Both the position numbers and the translations under genes were made by a program. From positions 186,001-250,000 of the forward strand of contig NZ_BDQY01000002.1 in the NCBI RefSeq assembly GCF_002724055.1: a DNA stretch of 64,000 bases. The letters are read 5' to 3'. Origin of the DNA: Tepidibacter mesophilus (lineage in GTDB: Bacteria > Bacillota > Clostridia > Peptostreptococcales > Peptostreptococcaceae). This document shows, one piece after another, positions 25,136 through 35,794 of the stretch (positions are counted from its first letter, which is position 1; every line of letters starts with the position of its first letter). The notes below the pieces were generated by a model. That model was not told the DNA's origin. It did no database searches and saw only the letters and a program-made list of their open reading frames with translations.

Positions 25136-27595
25136 GTGGAAAAATATGCAAAAATTATAGTCAATAATAATTCTAATCATACAGATGCCCTTTATACTTA
25201 TAAGATTCCTGAATTTTTAATTGATGAAGTACAGATAGGACATAGGGTTTTAATAAGCTTTGGAAGAACTAACAAGCCTATAGAGGGGTTTGTATTTGAT
25301 ATATTACATTATAAAGATGGAGATTTTAAAGTAAAAGAAGTCATAGATATATTAGACAAAGAACCTATACTCAAGCAAAGAGATATACAACTTGTAAAGT
25401 GGATGAGAGAAGAATATATATGTACATTTATGGATGCTATAAACTGCATATATCCTAAGGGCATGAGACTTACAAATTACAAGGTTGTAAAATTAATATC
25501 TTATGAATGTGATAATATTAGCTCAAAAGAGCATATCTTAATAGATGAAATAAAGAATAATAAGAATGAAATAAAAATAGACAAGTTAATATCTAAATTT
25601 GGAAAGAGTATTAATAATACTATAAAGAAATTAAAAGATAAAAAAATATTAGAAATAAAATGGGAATATAAAAGTATAAAAAATGAAAAATATATTCAGA
25701 ATATAAGTTTGAATATTGAATCGGATATAGATGAATTGATACAATCCTTAAATAAAAAGAGGGCATTTAAACAAGCCCAGATTATAAGTTTTTTAAAGGA
25801 TAATGAAAGTGCAGAAGTAAATGACGTTACGAGTATATTAAATTTAACTAAAAGCTCGATAGATGCATTGATAAAAAAAGGATATGTGAATATACAAAAA
25901 CTAGATTATTATAGAAAACCTAAATTAAACTATACAATAAAAGAAAAAAATATAGATTTAAATGAAGAACAAATTTACGCTTTAAGAATTTTAAAATACT
26001 CTATCGATGATTATAATAAAATACCGTTTTTACTTCATGGAGTAACAGGTAGTGGTAAAACTGAAGTATATATAAATATAATAAAAGAAGCTTTAATTAA
26101 AGGATTAGATAGTATAGTTTTAGTTCCTGAAATTTCTTTAACACCTCAAACTATATCAAGATTTAAAAATATATTTGGAGATATAATTGCAGTTTTTCAT
26201 AGTAAACTTTCTAGTGGTGAAAAATATGATGAATATAGGAGAGTCAAAGAAGGAAAGGCGAAAATTATAATAGGTGCAAGATCTGCTTTGTTTGCTCCTT
26301 GTAATAAACTGGGGGTTATAATAATAGATGAATTTCATGAAAATTCGTACAAATCAGATTCGAATCCTAAATACTCTACTATAGATGTGGCTAAGTTTAT
26401 ATCTAGCATAGAAAATTCAACATTGATATTGGGTTCCGCAACTCCTTCAATAGAAGAATATTATAAAGCAAAAATAGGAGAATATGAATTGATAGAGCTT
26501 AAAAAAAGAGCTAATAATAAAGAAATGCCTAAAATAGAAGTAGTAGATATGAGAGATGAACTAGATAAAGGAAATAAAACTATATTTAGTTCAAGACTAT
26601 ATGAAGAGATAAAAAACAATCTTCAAAATAAAAATCAAACCATATTATTTCTGAATAGAAGGGGATATGCAAGCTTTATATCTTGCAGGAAATGTGGATA
26701 TACATTTAAGTGCTCAAATTGTGAAATATCACTTACTTATCATAAAGGCATTAATAAAGCTAAATGCCATTATTGCGGATTTGAAGAAAAAGAATTGAGT
26801 CAATGTCCAACCTGTGGTAGTAGTTATATAAAAGAGTTTGGAATAGGTACTCAAAAGATAGAAGAAGAAATAAAACATCATTTTAAAGATGCTAGGGTCT
26901 TGAGAATGGATAAAGATACAACATCTAAAAAAGGCTCTCATGAAAAAATATTGAATGAGTTTAAGAATAAAAATGCCGATATATTAATAGGAACGCAGAT
27001 GATTGGTAAGGGTCTTGACTTTGAACATGTAACATTGGTTGGGATTTTATGTGGAGATATGTCTCTTAAAATTCCTGATTTTAGAAGCTCTGAAAAAGCA
27101 TTCCAAACTATAAGTCAAGTTTCTGGACGTTCAGGAAGAGCCGATTTAAGTGGAAAAGTAATACTTCAAGCTTACGATGTAGATCACTATGCAATAAAGC
27201 ATGCTGTAAAACATGATTTTGAAGGTTTTTATAATGATGAAATAAGAATAAGACAGGCTTTTAACTACGTACCATTTGATAATATGATAAGCGTAGTTAT
27301 ATCTGGTAAAAATGAAAAGAAAGTTATAAATAATATACAAAAGCTTTATGATTCTATAGTTTATCTTCTTAGAAAAAAGGGGTATGATTCTTTTGATTTT
27401 ATATTAGGGCCGAATCCATGTATTATATCAAAGATAAATCAAAACTATAGATGGCAAATACTTGCTAAGGATTTAGATATTGAAATAAAACTGTTAAAGG
27501 GTATAATAAAGTATATATGTATACAAAAAAGAGAATTTATATTTGATAATGATATAAATATAAGTATAGATATAAATCCATTTAATATATTATAG
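25136..27595 (+). CDS. priA: Primosomal replication protein N' (PriA helicase)
   Basis: Restarts stalled forks by unwinding and loading the replicative helicase. The 819-residue protein has a DNA-binding N-terminal part, Walker [12 protein letters not shown], Walker B IIDEFHE, a zinc-binding array of four CxxC pairs ([13 protein letters not shown], then CHYCG and CPTCG) and the [10 protein letters not shown] motif VI. Walker B has DEFH where most homologues have DEEH. GTG at 25136 has AGGTG 7 bases upstream; the GTG at 25127 lacks such a site. def and fmt follow, the usual priA-def-fmt order. Confidence 0.95.
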   Translation: MEKYAKIIVNNNSNHTDALYTYKIPEFLIDEVQIGHRVLISFGRTNKPIEGFVFDILHYKDGDFKVKEVIDILDKEPILKQRDIQLVKWMREEYICTFMDAINCIYPKGMRLTNYKVVKLISYECDNISSKEHILIDEIKNNKNEIKIDKLISKFGKSINNTIKKLKDKKILEIKWEYKSIKNEKYIQNISLNIESDIDELIQSLNKKRAFKQAQIISFLKDNESAEVNDVTSILNLTKSSIDALIKKGYVNIQKLDYYRKPKLNYTIKEKNIDLNEEQIYALRILKYSIDDYNKIPFLLHGVTGSGKTEVYINIIKEALIKGLDSIVLVPEISLTPQTISRFKNIFGDIIAVFHSKLSSGEKYDEYRRVKEGKAKIIIGARSALFAPCNKLGVIIIDEFHENSYKSDSNPKYSTIDVAKFISSIENSTLILGSATPSIEEYYKAKIGEYELIELKKRANNKEMPKIEVVDMRDELDKGNKTIFSSRLYEEIKNNLQNKNQTILFLNRRGYASFISCRKCGYTFKCSNCEISLTYHKGINKAKCHYCGFEEKELSQCPTCGSSYIKEFGIGTQKIEEEIKHHFKDARVLRMDKDTTSKKGSHEKILNEFKNKNADILIGTQMIGKGLDFEHVTLVGILCGDMSLKIPDFRSSEKAFQTISQVSGRSGRADLSGKVILQAYDVDHYAIKHAVKHDFEGFYNDEIRIRQAFNYVPFDNMISVVISGKNEKKVINNIQKLYDSIVYLLRKKGYDSFDFILGPNPCIISKINQNYRWQILAKDLDIEIKLLKGIIKYICIQKREFIFDNDINISIDINPFNIL

Positions 27596-27608
27596 GGAGG
27601 AAATTCAA

Positions 27609-28061
27609 ATGGCACTTAGGAATATAAGAGAAGATGGAGACGAGGTTTTAAGAAAAAAGTCAAGAAAAATTGACAAAATAGATTCTAAGATAATAACATT
27701 ACTTGATGATATGGCAGAAACTATGAATCATGCAGATGGAGTAGGCCTTGCAGCTCCTCAAGTTGGAATATTAAAAAGAGTTGTAGTGATAGATGTAGGA
27801 GATGGATTAATAGAACTTATAAATCCTGAAATAATAGAAGCGTCTGGGAAACAATCTGATGATGAGGGATGCTTAAGCGTTCCAGGGAAGTTTGGTAAAG
27901 TAACTAGACCAGATAATGTAAAGGTTAGAGCTTTCAATAGAAATGGAAAGGAATTTATAATAGAAGGAAAAGGATTATTGGCTAGAGCACTTTGCCATGA
28001 AATTGATCATTTGGAAGGTATTTTATTTACTGATAAAGTAGAAGGTAAACTTCAAGGATAA
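27609..28061 (+). CDS. def: Peptide deformylase
   Basis: Removes the formyl group from nascent N-formylmethionine. The 150-residue enzyme has all three metal/active-site motifs: [18 protein letters not shown] and [18 protein letters not shown] precedes ATG. fmt, encoding the enzyme that adds the formyl group, follows 17 bases later. Confidence 0.97.
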   Translation: MALRNIREDGDEVLRKKSRKIDKIDSKIITLLDDMAETMNHADGVGLAAPQVGILKRVVVIDVGDGLIELINPEIIEASGKQSDDEGCLSVPGKFGKVTRPDNVKVRAFNRNGKEFIIEGKGLLARALCHEIDHLEGILFTDKVEGKLQG

Positions 28062-28078
28062 TTAAAGAGGTGAAATAG

Positions 28079-29011
28079 ATGAAGGTAGTATTTATGGGAA
28101 CACCAGATTTTGCAGTACCATCGTTAAAGGTGTTGATAGAGGAAGGTTTCGATGTTGTTTCGGTAATAACTCAACCAGATAAACCAAAAGGAAGAGGAAA
28201 GAAAATGAGTATGCCACCTGTTAAAGAGGAGGCACTAAAGTATGGAATACAAATACATCAACCTAAAAGGGTGAAGTCAGAAGAATTTGTATCTATATTA
28301 AAAGATATGAATCCAGATATTATAATAGTTGTTGCATTTGGACAAATACTTTCAAAAGAAATACTTGATATACCTAAGTATGGGTGTATAAACGTCCATG
28401 GATCTTTGTTACCAGAGTATAGAGGAGCGGCACCTATAAACTGGGTTGTTATAAACGGAGAAAAAACTACAGGTATTACAACTATGTATATGGATGAAGG
28501 ACTAGATACAGGAGATATGATATTAAAAGCAAAGCTTGATATAGGGGAAAATGAAACTGCAGGTGAACTTTATGATAGAATGTGCACACTCGGAGGAGAA
28601 GTATTAAGAGATACTTTAAAATTAATAAAAGATAATAATTTAAAAAGAGAAAAGCAAGATGACTCAAAATCTAGTTATGCTCCTATAATGGACAAAAGTC
28701 TTGGTAATATAAAATGGGATGATAAGTGTGAGAATATATTCAATTTGATAAGAGGAACTAATCCATGGCCAAGTGCATTTACAAAGTATAATGGAGATAC
28801 TATGAAAATATGGTCATCAAAGGTGCTTGAATCAACTTCAGATAAATCACCTGGCACTATATTGGATATAACGCAAGAAGGAATCGAAGTATCAACAGGT
28901 ACTACTAATTTGCTTATAAAAGAAATTCAAATGCCTGGTAAAAAAAGGGTTAAAGTTAAAGATTATATAAGAGGAAATCAAATAGATAAGACATTAGTAC
29001 TGGGTGAATAA
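28079..29011 (+). CDS. fmt: Methionyl-tRNA formyltransferase
   Basis: Formylates initiator Met-tRNA. At 310 residues it has MGTPDFAVPSL, the catalytic Asn/His motif INVHGSLLPEYRGAAPINW, and TTGITTMYMDEGLDTGD with the conserved Asp, then the C-terminal OB domain. AGAGGTGAAATAG precedes ATG. The end carries the ribosome-binding site GGGTGA of the DUF116 gene. Confidence 0.97.
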   Translation: MKVVFMGTPDFAVPSLKVLIEEGFDVVSVITQPDKPKGRGKKMSMPPVKEEALKYGIQIHQPKRVKSEEFVSILKDMNPDIIIVVAFGQILSKEILDIPKYGCINVHGSLLPEYRGAAPINWVVINGEKTTGITTMYMDEGLDTGDMILKAKLDIGENETAGELYDRMCTLGGEVLRDTLKLIKDNNLKREKQDDSKSSYAPIMDKSLGNIKWDDKCENIFNLIRGTNPWPSAFTKYNGDTMKIWSSKVLESTSDKSPGTILDITQEGIEVSTGTTNLLIKEIQMPGKKRVKVKDYIRGNQIDKTLVLGE

Positions 29012-29012
29012 T

Positions 29013-29762
29013 ATGAATAATGAAAAAAAATTCATATATTTAATGAGTGTAATAGCTTTATTTTTTGCATTATTATATAAACTGGTTAACTTTGTTGTTT
29101 ATAGTCAGGATATGAAGTTTGTAAATATAAGTATTATACTATTGAATATGCTACTTATGATAATAATAAGTATAATAATATTATCATCAATAGTCTCATA
29201 CTTTATATTAAAAAATAAGAAAATAAATAAAAATATAATGAAAATTAATTTGAAAATAGTAAACGCAATGTATCCTCTTATAATAGTTACTACTAAAATA
29301 TTCAGTATCCCTAAAAATGATATTAGAAGGGTATATGTTACTTTAAATAATAATTATATATACTCTAATAAATACAACTTTAAAGCAGAGGATATAATGC
29401 TTATAACACCTCATTGCATACAAAAAAACTTTTGTAAACATAAGGTTACAAACGATATAGAAAATTGTAGGAAATGCGGGCAGTGTAATGTAGAAGATTT
29501 GGTTAAATTAAAGCAAAAATACAATGTGAAGGCATTTGTTGCAACTGGCGGGACTCTTGCTAGAAAGATAATAATACAGAACAAACCAAAAGCTGTAATA
29601 GCTATTGCTTGTGAGAGAGACTTAACCAGTGGCATACAGGATGTATCTAAGTTTCAAGTAATAGGTATATTAAACAAAAGACCAAATGGACCTTGTTTTA
29701 ATACAGAAATAGATATTGAAGATGTAGAAGAGGCCATTAAATTTTTCTTAGGAGGTAATTAG
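29013..29762 (+). CDS. DUF116 family protein
   Basis: A 249-residue protein with two N-terminal transmembrane helices (about residues 7-60) and a cytoplasmic DUF116 domain carrying six conserved cysteines: CIQKNFCKHK, CRKCGQC and, further on, ACERDL and GPCFNTE. The cysteine layout suggests metal or iron-sulfur binding, but the function is unknown. The start at 29013 has GGGTGA upstream, inside the fmt end. It is consistently found beside fmt and the membrane zinc protease in Clostridia, from general recollection of gene order. Confidence 0.88.
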   Translation: MNNEKKFIYLMSVIALFFALLYKLVNFVVYSQDMKFVNISIILLNMLLMIIISIIILSSIVSYFILKNKKINKNIMKINLKIVNAMYPLIIVTTKIFSIPKNDIRRVYVTLNNNYIYSNKYNFKAEDIMLITPHCIQKNFCKHKVTNDIENCRKCGQCNVEDLVKLKQKYNVKAFVATGGTLARKIIIQNKPKAVIAIACERDLTSGIQDVSKFQVIGILNKRPNGPCFNTEIDIEDVEEAIKFFLGGN

Positions 29763-29763
29763 T

Positions 29764-30456
29764 ATGTATCCTTATTATTATGGATTTGATCCAACTATGA
29801 TATTATTAATTCCAGCTATGTTACTTGCAATGTATGCTCAAACTAAGGTTCAAACAACGTTTAATAAATATTTAAAAGTATACAGTCAAAAAGGATATAC
29901 GGGAGCTCAAGTAGCTAGATATATATTAGATAAAAATGGGCTTAGGAATGTAGATATAGAATTGGCTAGTGGAAGACTTAGTGATCACTATGATCCAAGA
30001 AGCAAAGTCTTAAGGCTTTCAAATGATGTATACCATGGAACTTCTATAGCTTCTGTTTCAGTAGCAGCACATGAAGTAGGTCATGCAATACAGCATGGAG
30101 AAGAATATTTTCCTCTGACATTTAGGAATAACTTGGTTCCTATAGTGAATATAAGTTCATCTATGTCTTGGATATTTATAATGCTTGGGTTTTTAGTTAC
30201 ACCTTCATTATTAAAGATTGGAATACTTTTGTTTTCTGGTGCTGTATTATTTCAGGTAGTAACACTTCCTGTTGAATTTAATGCATCATCAAGAGCAATA
30301 GATCAATTAGTTACTAATAGCTTAATAACAACTGAAGAAAGTAAATATAGTAAGAAAGTGTTAGATGCAGCGGCACTTACTTATATAGCAGCGGCAGCTA
30401 GTGCGATACTTCAATTAGTTAGATTAGTAATTTTAAGTAATAGTAGAGACGATTAA
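29764..30456 (+). CDS. Membrane zinc metallopeptidase (YugP-like)
   Basis: A 230-residue membrane protein with the HEVGHAIQH zinc-binding motif (near residue 103) and several transmembrane helices, matching the YugP/DUF2 neutral zinc metallopeptidase family. The conserved RVSDHYDPRSKVLRLS-like segment is present as SGRLSDHYDPRSKVLRLS. Substrates are unknown. TTAGGAGG at the end of the DUF116 gene serves as ribosome-binding site, so they are translationally linked. A terminator follows. Confidence 0.93.
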   Translation: MYPYYYGFDPTMILLIPAMLLAMYAQTKVQTTFNKYLKVYSQKGYTGAQVARYILDKNGLRNVDIELASGRLSDHYDPRSKVLRLSNDVYHGTSIASVSVAAHEVGHAIQHGEEYFPLTFRNNLVPIVNISSSMSWIFIMLGFLVTPSLLKIGILLFSGAVLFQVVTLPVEFNASSRAIDQLVTNSLITTEESKYSKKVLDAAALTYIAAAASAILQLVRLVILSNSRDD

Positions 30457-30481
30457 AAACAAATCCTGTAGTGAGTTTTAA

Positions 30482-30522
30482 AAAAAGTCTACCTTTAGAA
30501 TTTTTCAAAGGAAGGCTTTTTT
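30482..30522 (+). terminator. Terminator after the zinc peptidase gene
   Basis: AAAAAGTCT and CCTTT pair with AAAGG and AGGCTTTTT around one mismatch, ending in a T run. Confidence 0.75.
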
Positions 30523-30562
30523 ACTCTATAGTATATTATAAAATCTTGAATTTGCAGATAAT

Positions 30563-30650
30563 ATTAATAGAAGAACTAAACTTGTAACTATTTTAAATAA
30601 CAGAGTTGGTCGATATGAGTCAGTGCGTAGTGGATAGATGGATTTTAAAG
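30563..30650 (+). repeat. Dispersed repeat, single-unit copy C
   Basis: It reads ATTAATAGAAGAACTAAA, CTATTTTAAATAACAGAG, then TCGATATGAGTCAGTGCGTAG and GATTTTAAAGGAG. It keeps both ends of the 9.1 kb repeat but only one internal unit. Its right end runs straight into the rsmB ribosome-binding site, exactly as copy A does for mtnN. Confidence 0.7.
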
Positions 30651-30661
30651 GAGAGAATAAT

Positions 30662-31993
30662 ATGAAAAGTAGTAGAGAAGTAGCACTTAATGCTATATAT
30701 GATATAGAAAATAATGGATTATACTCTAATTTAGGAGTTAATAAGCATTTAAGAGATAGTAACTTAAAAGATATTGATAGAGGGTTTTGTACAGAACTTA
30801 TATATGGTGTTACGGAAAATAAGTATTTTTTAAACTATGTAATAGATAAATTTTCAAAAATAAAAGCTAAGAAATTATCTCCTCATGTTAGAAATATTCT
30901 TCAAATGGGAATATATCAGATATTATTTTTAGATAGCACAAAAGATTTTGCAGCTGTAAATGAAAGTGTAAATTTATCTAAAAAATACTGCAAAAAGGCA
31001 TCGGGGTTCGTTAATGGGGTACTTAGAAATGTTGTTAGAAATCAAACTGATATAAAATATCCTGATAAAGACAAAGATATAGTAAAGTATTTATCTATAA
31101 AATACTCTTACGAAGAATGGATTATTAAGAATTGGATAGATAAATTTGGGCAAGATTTTACTGAGAAGCTTGTTGAAGAAAATAACGAAAGACCAGAATT
31201 ATATCTAAGAACCAATGAACTAAAAATATCAAGAGAAAATTTAATTAAAAAATTTCAAGAACAAGGAGTAGAATGTGAATCAGTTAAATTAGTTAAAGAA
31301 GCTATAAAAGTAAAGAGCCTTAAAAATATAGAAAATAACGAACTATTTAAAAGAGGCTATTTTCAAATTCAAGATATAAGCTCTATGATGATAGGCCATG
31401 TTATAAATCCAAGTGAAAATGATAATATATTGGATGTGTGTTCTGCACCAGGCGGAAAAACTACACATTTAGCTACTTTAATGAAGAATAATGGAAAAGT
31501 TGTAGCTAGAGATATATTCGATCATAAATTAAAGCTTATAAAAGAAAATACAAAAAGACTGGGTCTTAATAACGTAGAAATACAAAAAAATGATGCTACA
31601 AAACTGGACGAGGATAGTATAGAAAAATTTGACACAGTATTAGTAGATGCTCCTTGTTCTGGATTTGGTATAATAAGAAGAAAACCAGAAATAAAATATA
31701 AAAAGAAAAAAGATTTAGAGAATATACCTCAAATTCAGAAAAAGATAATTCAAAATAGCTCTGAATATGTAAAAAAAGGTGGATTATTAATATATAGTAC
31801 ATGTACAATAGAAGATAGAGAGAATATAGATATAGTAAATGAATTTTTAGAACTAAATAATAATTTTAAACTTGAGCCAATAGAAAATATAAATGTTGAT
31901 TTAGAAAATCAAGAAGATGGATATATAAAGCTGTATCCTAATATACACAGTATGGATGGATTTTTTATAGCTAAATTAAGAAGGATAAGGTAG
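30662..31993 (+). CDS. rsmB: 16S rRNA (cytosine-967-C5) methyltransferase RsmB
   Basis: SAM-dependent rRNA methyltransferase. The 443-residue protein has an N-terminal NusB-like RNA-binding domain (about residues 1-135) and a Rossmann domain with the SAM loop CSAPGGKTTHLA, DAPCSGFGIIRRKPE with the first catalytic-region Cys and YSTCTIEDREN with the second. I chose ATG at 30662, which has AAAGGAG upstream; the earlier in-frame ATG at 30638 lies in repeat DNA. Start of the operon running through thiN. Confidence 0.95.
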   Translation: MKSSREVALNAIYDIENNGLYSNLGVNKHLRDSNLKDIDRGFCTELIYGVTENKYFLNYVIDKFSKIKAKKLSPHVRNILQMGIYQILFLDSTKDFAAVNESVNLSKKYCKKASGFVNGVLRNVVRNQTDIKYPDKDKDIVKYLSIKYSYEEWIIKNWIDKFGQDFTEKLVEENNERPELYLRTNELKISRENLIKKFQEQGVECESVKLVKEAIKVKSLKNIENNELFKRGYFQIQDISSMMIGHVINPSENDNILDVCSAPGGKTTHLATLMKNNGKVVARDIFDHKLKLIKENTKRLGLNNVEIQKNDATKLDEDSIEKFDTVLVDAPCSGFGIIRRKPEIKYKKKKDLENIPQIQKKIIQNSSEYVKKGGLLIYSTCTIEDRENIDIVNEFLELNNNFKLEPIENINVDLENQEDGYIKLYPNIHSMDGFFIAKLRRIR

Positions 31994-32001
31994 TGATTTA
32001 A

Positions 32002-33057
32002 ATGGACAAGGTATGCTTAAAATCTTTAACTGAAAATGATATGAAGGAATTTATGAAGGAAATAGGAGAAAAATCATTTAGGGCAAATCAAATTTTTAGC
32101 TGGATATATAAAGAAATAGATTCTATAGAGGATATGAGTAATATTTCTAAGGATTTAAGAAAAAAACTATCTGATAAATCAAATCTTGGAAAACTAGAGA
32201 TATACAAAAAGTTTGAATCCAAAATAGATGGAACTATAAAATATCTGTTTGCGCTTGAAGATAAAAATATAATAGAAAGTGTTATGATGAAGTATGAACA
32301 TGGAGTATCTGTTTGTATATCAACTCAGGTTGGTTGCAGAATGGGATGTAATTTCTGTGCATCTACAATAGATGGATTGGAAAGAAATTTACAACCGTGG
32401 GAAATATTAGATCAAGTTCTTCAAATACAAAAAGATATTAAAACTAGAGTATCGAATATTGTATTAATGGGAAGTGGAGAACCTTTTGATAATTTCGAAA
32501 ATGTCAAAAAGTTTTTAGAAATAGTAAATGAGAAAAACGGTCTTAATATAGGATATAGACATATAACTCTTTCTACTTGTGGAATAGTGCCTAAAATATA
32601 TGAACTTGCTGATATGCAAATTCCTATAAACTTGGCTATATCACTTCATGCAGCAGATGAAAATACTAGAAGAGAGATAATGCCAATAGCAAAATCATAT
32701 ACTATAGATGAAATTATTAAGGCTTGTAAATATTATATACAAAAAACAAATAGAAGAATTACATTTGAATATTCACTTATAAAGGGAATTAATGATAAAA
32801 AAGAAGATGCAAAGCTTTTAGGAAATAAATTAAAGGGAATTTTATGTCATGTGAATTTAATACCTATAAACAAAGTTGAAGAAAGAAGTTATGAAAAACC
32901 AGATAAAAATTATATATATAAATTTAAAGAGAACTTGAAACAATCCGGAATTAATTGTACTATAAGAAGAGAAATGGGAAGCGATATTAAGGGAGCTTGT
33001 GGACAATTGAGAAGAAAACATTTGAACAAAGATGAAAATAAAGATATGAAACTTTAA
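32002..33057 (+). CDS. rlmN: 23S rRNA/tRNA adenine-C2 methyltransferase RlmN
   Basis: Radical-SAM methylation of A2503 in 23S rRNA and A37 in some tRNAs. The 351-residue length is usual. The CxxxCxxC iron-sulfur motif is CRMGCNFC near residue 112; the methyl-carrier Cys lies in GACGQL near the C-terminus. It is 8 bases after rsmB. Confidence 0.96.
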   Translation: MDKVCLKSLTENDMKEFMKEIGEKSFRANQIFSWIYKEIDSIEDMSNISKDLRKKLSDKSNLGKLEIYKKFESKIDGTIKYLFALEDKNIIESVMMKYEHGVSVCISTQVGCRMGCNFCASTIDGLERNLQPWEILDQVLQIQKDIKTRVSNIVLMGSGEPFDNFENVKKFLEIVNEKNGLNIGYRHITLSTCGIVPKIYELADMQIPINLAISLHAADENTRREIMPIAKSYTIDEIIKACKYYIQKTNRRITFEYSLIKGINDKKEDAKLLGNKLKGILCHVNLIPINKVEERSYEKPDKNYIYKFKENLKQSGINCTIRREMGSDIKGACGQLRRKHLNKDENKDMKL

Positions 33058-33083
33058 GGGTCGCTTGATTGGGGTGTGATTTT

Positions 33084-33830
33084 ATGAAATATCATATTTT
33101 ATCTGATATAGGAAATAAAAGAAAGCAAAATGAAGATTTTTGTGGCTATGAGATAATAGAACATGATGGTCAAAAAATTGGAGTATTTGCCATAGCAGAC
33201 GGAATGGGTGGTCATAAAAAAGGAGAAGTAGCTAGTAAATTAGCTGTAGAAAATATACTTTACTTTATGAAAAAAAATTTAATAAATGTGAATTTTGATA
33301 ATTATATAGAGGTTAAATATATATTAAGGCAAGCTTATAAATATGTTAATGCTATAGTATACAAAACCTCTTTATATGAAGAAGAATTTAAGGGTATGGG
33401 GACTACGCTGACTACTGCTATAATTTATAAAAAAGATTTGTATATAGCCAATATAGGGGACAGTAGGTGTTATTTGTTTACTAATGGAGATATAAAAAAA
33501 GTTACAAAGGATAATTCTCTAGTTCAAGAACTTATAGATGAAGGTGCTATAACAGAGACAGAAGCTCTTGCTCATCCTCAAAGAAATGTAATAACAAGAG
33601 CAATAGGTACAGATGAATTTATAAAAATAGATTTCTATAAAGAAATATTAGAAAAAGATAACAAGATAATATTGGCAACCGATGGACTTACAAGTTCTGT
33701 AACTATAGAGGATATGAATAATATATTAATAAACAACAATGATTTAGAAGAATGTTGTAGTAAGATGATAGACATGGCAAAGCAAAATGGAAGTAAAGAT
33801 AATATATCAGTTATATGCATAACAATTTGA
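33084..33830 (+). CDS. prpC: PP2C-type Ser/Thr protein phosphatase (PrpC/Stp1)
   Basis: Dephosphorylates targets of the adjacent PASTA kinase. The 248-residue Mn/Mg-dependent phosphatase has SDIGNKRKQNEDF, ADGMGGHKKGE, IGDSRCYLF and ATDGLTS with the metal-binding Asp residues. ATG at 33084 has GGGGTG 7 bases upstream; the TTG at 33069 is inside that site. The kinase gene starts 23 bases later, and the pair is a hallmark of Firmicutes. Confidence 0.95.
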   Translation: MKYHILSDIGNKRKQNEDFCGYEIIEHDGQKIGVFAIADGMGGHKKGEVASKLAVENILYFMKKNLINVNFDNYIEVKYILRQAYKYVNAIVYKTSLYEEEFKGMGTTLTTAIIYKKDLYIANIGDSRCYLFTNGDIKKVTKDNSLVQELIDEGAITETEALAHPQRNVITRAIGTDEFIKIDFYKEILEKDNKIILATDGLTSSVTIEDMNNILINNNDLEECCSKMIDMAKQNGSKDNISVICITI

Positions 33831-33853
33831 ACAGAGAGTTGGTGATAAAGCTT

Positions 33854-35782
33854 ATGAAGAAGATGCTTAATAATAGGTATGAGATATTAGATAAAATAGG
33901 CGATGGAGGAATGGCATTTGTATATAAAGCTAGGTGTACTATTTTAAATAGGGTTGTAGCTATCAAAGTTTTAAGACCGGAATTTAGTGATGATGAAGAA
34001 TTTCTTTTAAAATTTAAGAATGAAGCACTGGCATCGGCAGGTCTTGCTCATCCAAATATCGTTAATATATACGATGTAGGACAGGATGAGGATATAAATT
34101 ATATAGTAATGGAATATGTAGATGGTATGAACCTTAAAGATTTGATAAAGAAAAAAGGAGCACTAGACTATTCTTATGCACTTGATATAATGAAACAAAT
34201 AGCCATGGCTTTAAATCAAGCACATAAAAATGGGATAGTACATAGAGATATAAAGCCTCATAATATTTTGATATCAAAAGATAATTTAGCAAAGGTTGCT
34301 GATTTTGGTATAGCCAAAGCCACTACTAGCTCAACTATAACAGTAGTTGGTAATGTAATCGGATCTGTTCATTATTTCTCTCCTGAACAAGCTCGAGGTG
34401 GCTATATAGATAAAACCTCAGATCTATATTCGCTTGGTATAGTTCTATATGAAATGTTAGCAGGAAAGGTTCCATTTAAAGGAGATACACCTGTAAATAT
34501 AGCATTAAAACATATAAACGAAGATATAGATTTTGAAAAGGATATACCAACGGATATACCAAAAGATATAAAGGGTCTATTATACAAATTAACTCAAAAA
34601 AAACAATCAGATAGATATCAAAATGCATATGAATTAATAAATGATATAGAACATATAGAGAATAATATAGAACTTGATTTTGAAGAAGATTATGAGCTTT
34701 ATCATACGCAGAAGCTAGATTCTTTAAATGAAGAATTAAAAGCTAGTATATCTAAAGAAATTAAAGAAGAAGGTGCTAATACTAACATGAGAAAGAAATC
34801 AAAAAATAAAATTAGCAGTAAGAAGAAGATGACTATTTTAGGTGTTTTGTTTGCACTTATACTATCTTTTTCAATTACATTTATTGCATATAACTTAAAG
34901 GACTTATTTATTACAAAAAATTATGAAATGCCAGATTTTGAAAATAACACACTTGAGGATGCTACTAGTAGACTTGAAAGTATAGGGGTTAGTGTTCAAG
35001 TTAGAAATGAACTATATGATTCAGCAGTAGAAAAAAATCATATAATAGATCAGATTCCAGCAGCAGGTAGTTCAATTAGGAAGGGACAAACTGTTAAATT
35101 TGATGTAAGTAAGGGTGGAGAGCCTGTAACTGTCCCTAACTTAGTTAGAAAGACACTCGATAGTGCGGAGAACATACTAAAAGAAAGTGACTTGAAAGAG
35201 GGAGTTATAGACTATGAATTTAGCTCATTACCTGAAGGAACTATAATAAGTCAAAAACCAAGAGCGTTTACAGAGGTAGAGGAAGGAACTGGTATAGATT
35301 TTATAGTAAGTAAGGGAGAAGAAGTAAAATTAGTTAGAGTACCGGATTTAGTTGGAAAGACTTTGGAAGATGCTAGAATATTACTAGTTGATTTAGGAAT
35401 AGGGAAGATAAAATATGAAGAAAATAAAAATAAAAAAGAAGGTGTGATACTTAATCAAAGTCTAAAAGGTGGACAACATGTAGAAGAAGGTAAAAAAATA
35501 GACTTAATAGTAAATGAATATAAAGAAGAAAAAGTAGAAGAACCTTCTAAGAAGATTATAGAAAAACAAATATCATTTGCATTATCAGAAGAAGAGCAAA
35601 CTGTAAGGGTTGTAGTAAAAGAAGGAAATGGTGCAAAGGCTATATATGATAAAACTATAAACGTACAAGAATCAGGGAATATGATAACAGTTCCTATTCA
35701 AGGATATGAAGGAGAAACGAAAGAATACGAAATATATGTAGATAATGCTTTTTATGCTAAAACAACGGCTGAATTTAAATAA
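33854..35782 (+). CDS. prkC: PASTA-domain Ser/Thr protein kinase (PrkC/Stk1)
   Basis: Membrane kinase that senses muropeptides or lipid II and controls cell wall, growth and germination. The 642-residue protein has a cytoplasmic kinase domain (P-loop IGDGGMAFVYKA, HRDIKPHN, DFG in VADFGIAKA), a lysine-rich juxtamembrane stretch and one transmembrane helix (about 326-348). Three PASTA repeats follow (about 356-424, 425-494, 495-553), then a C-terminal extension. ATG at 33854 has GGTGAT upstream; the earlier ATG overlaps prpC. Confidence 0.95.
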   Translation: MKKMLNNRYEILDKIGDGGMAFVYKARCTILNRVVAIKVLRPEFSDDEEFLLKFKNEALASAGLAHPNIVNIYDVGQDEDINYIVMEYVDGMNLKDLIKKKGALDYSYALDIMKQIAMALNQAHKNGIVHRDIKPHNILISKDNLAKVADFGIAKATTSSTITVVGNVIGSVHYFSPEQARGGYIDKTSDLYSLGIVLYEMLAGKVPFKGDTPVNIALKHINEDIDFEKDIPTDIPKDIKGLLYKLTQKKQSDRYQNAYELINDIEHIENNIELDFEEDYELYHTQKLDSLNEELKASISKEIKEEGANTNMRKKSKNKISSKKKMTILGVLFALILSFSITFIAYNLKDLFITKNYEMPDFENNTLEDATSRLESIGVSVQVRNELYDSAVEKNHIIDQIPAAGSSIRKGQTVKFDVSKGGEPVTVPNLVRKTLDSAENILKESDLKEGVIDYEFSSLPEGTIISQKPRAFTEVEEGTGIDFIVSKGEEVKLVRVPDLVGKTLEDARILLVDLGIGKIKYEENKNKKEGVILNQSLKGGQHVEEGKKIDLIVNEYKEEKVEEPSKKIIEKQISFALSEEEQTVRVVVKEGNGAKAIYDKTINVQESGNMITVPIQGYEGETKEYEIYVDNAFYAKTTAEFK

Positions 35783-35794
35783 AAGGAGAGAATT

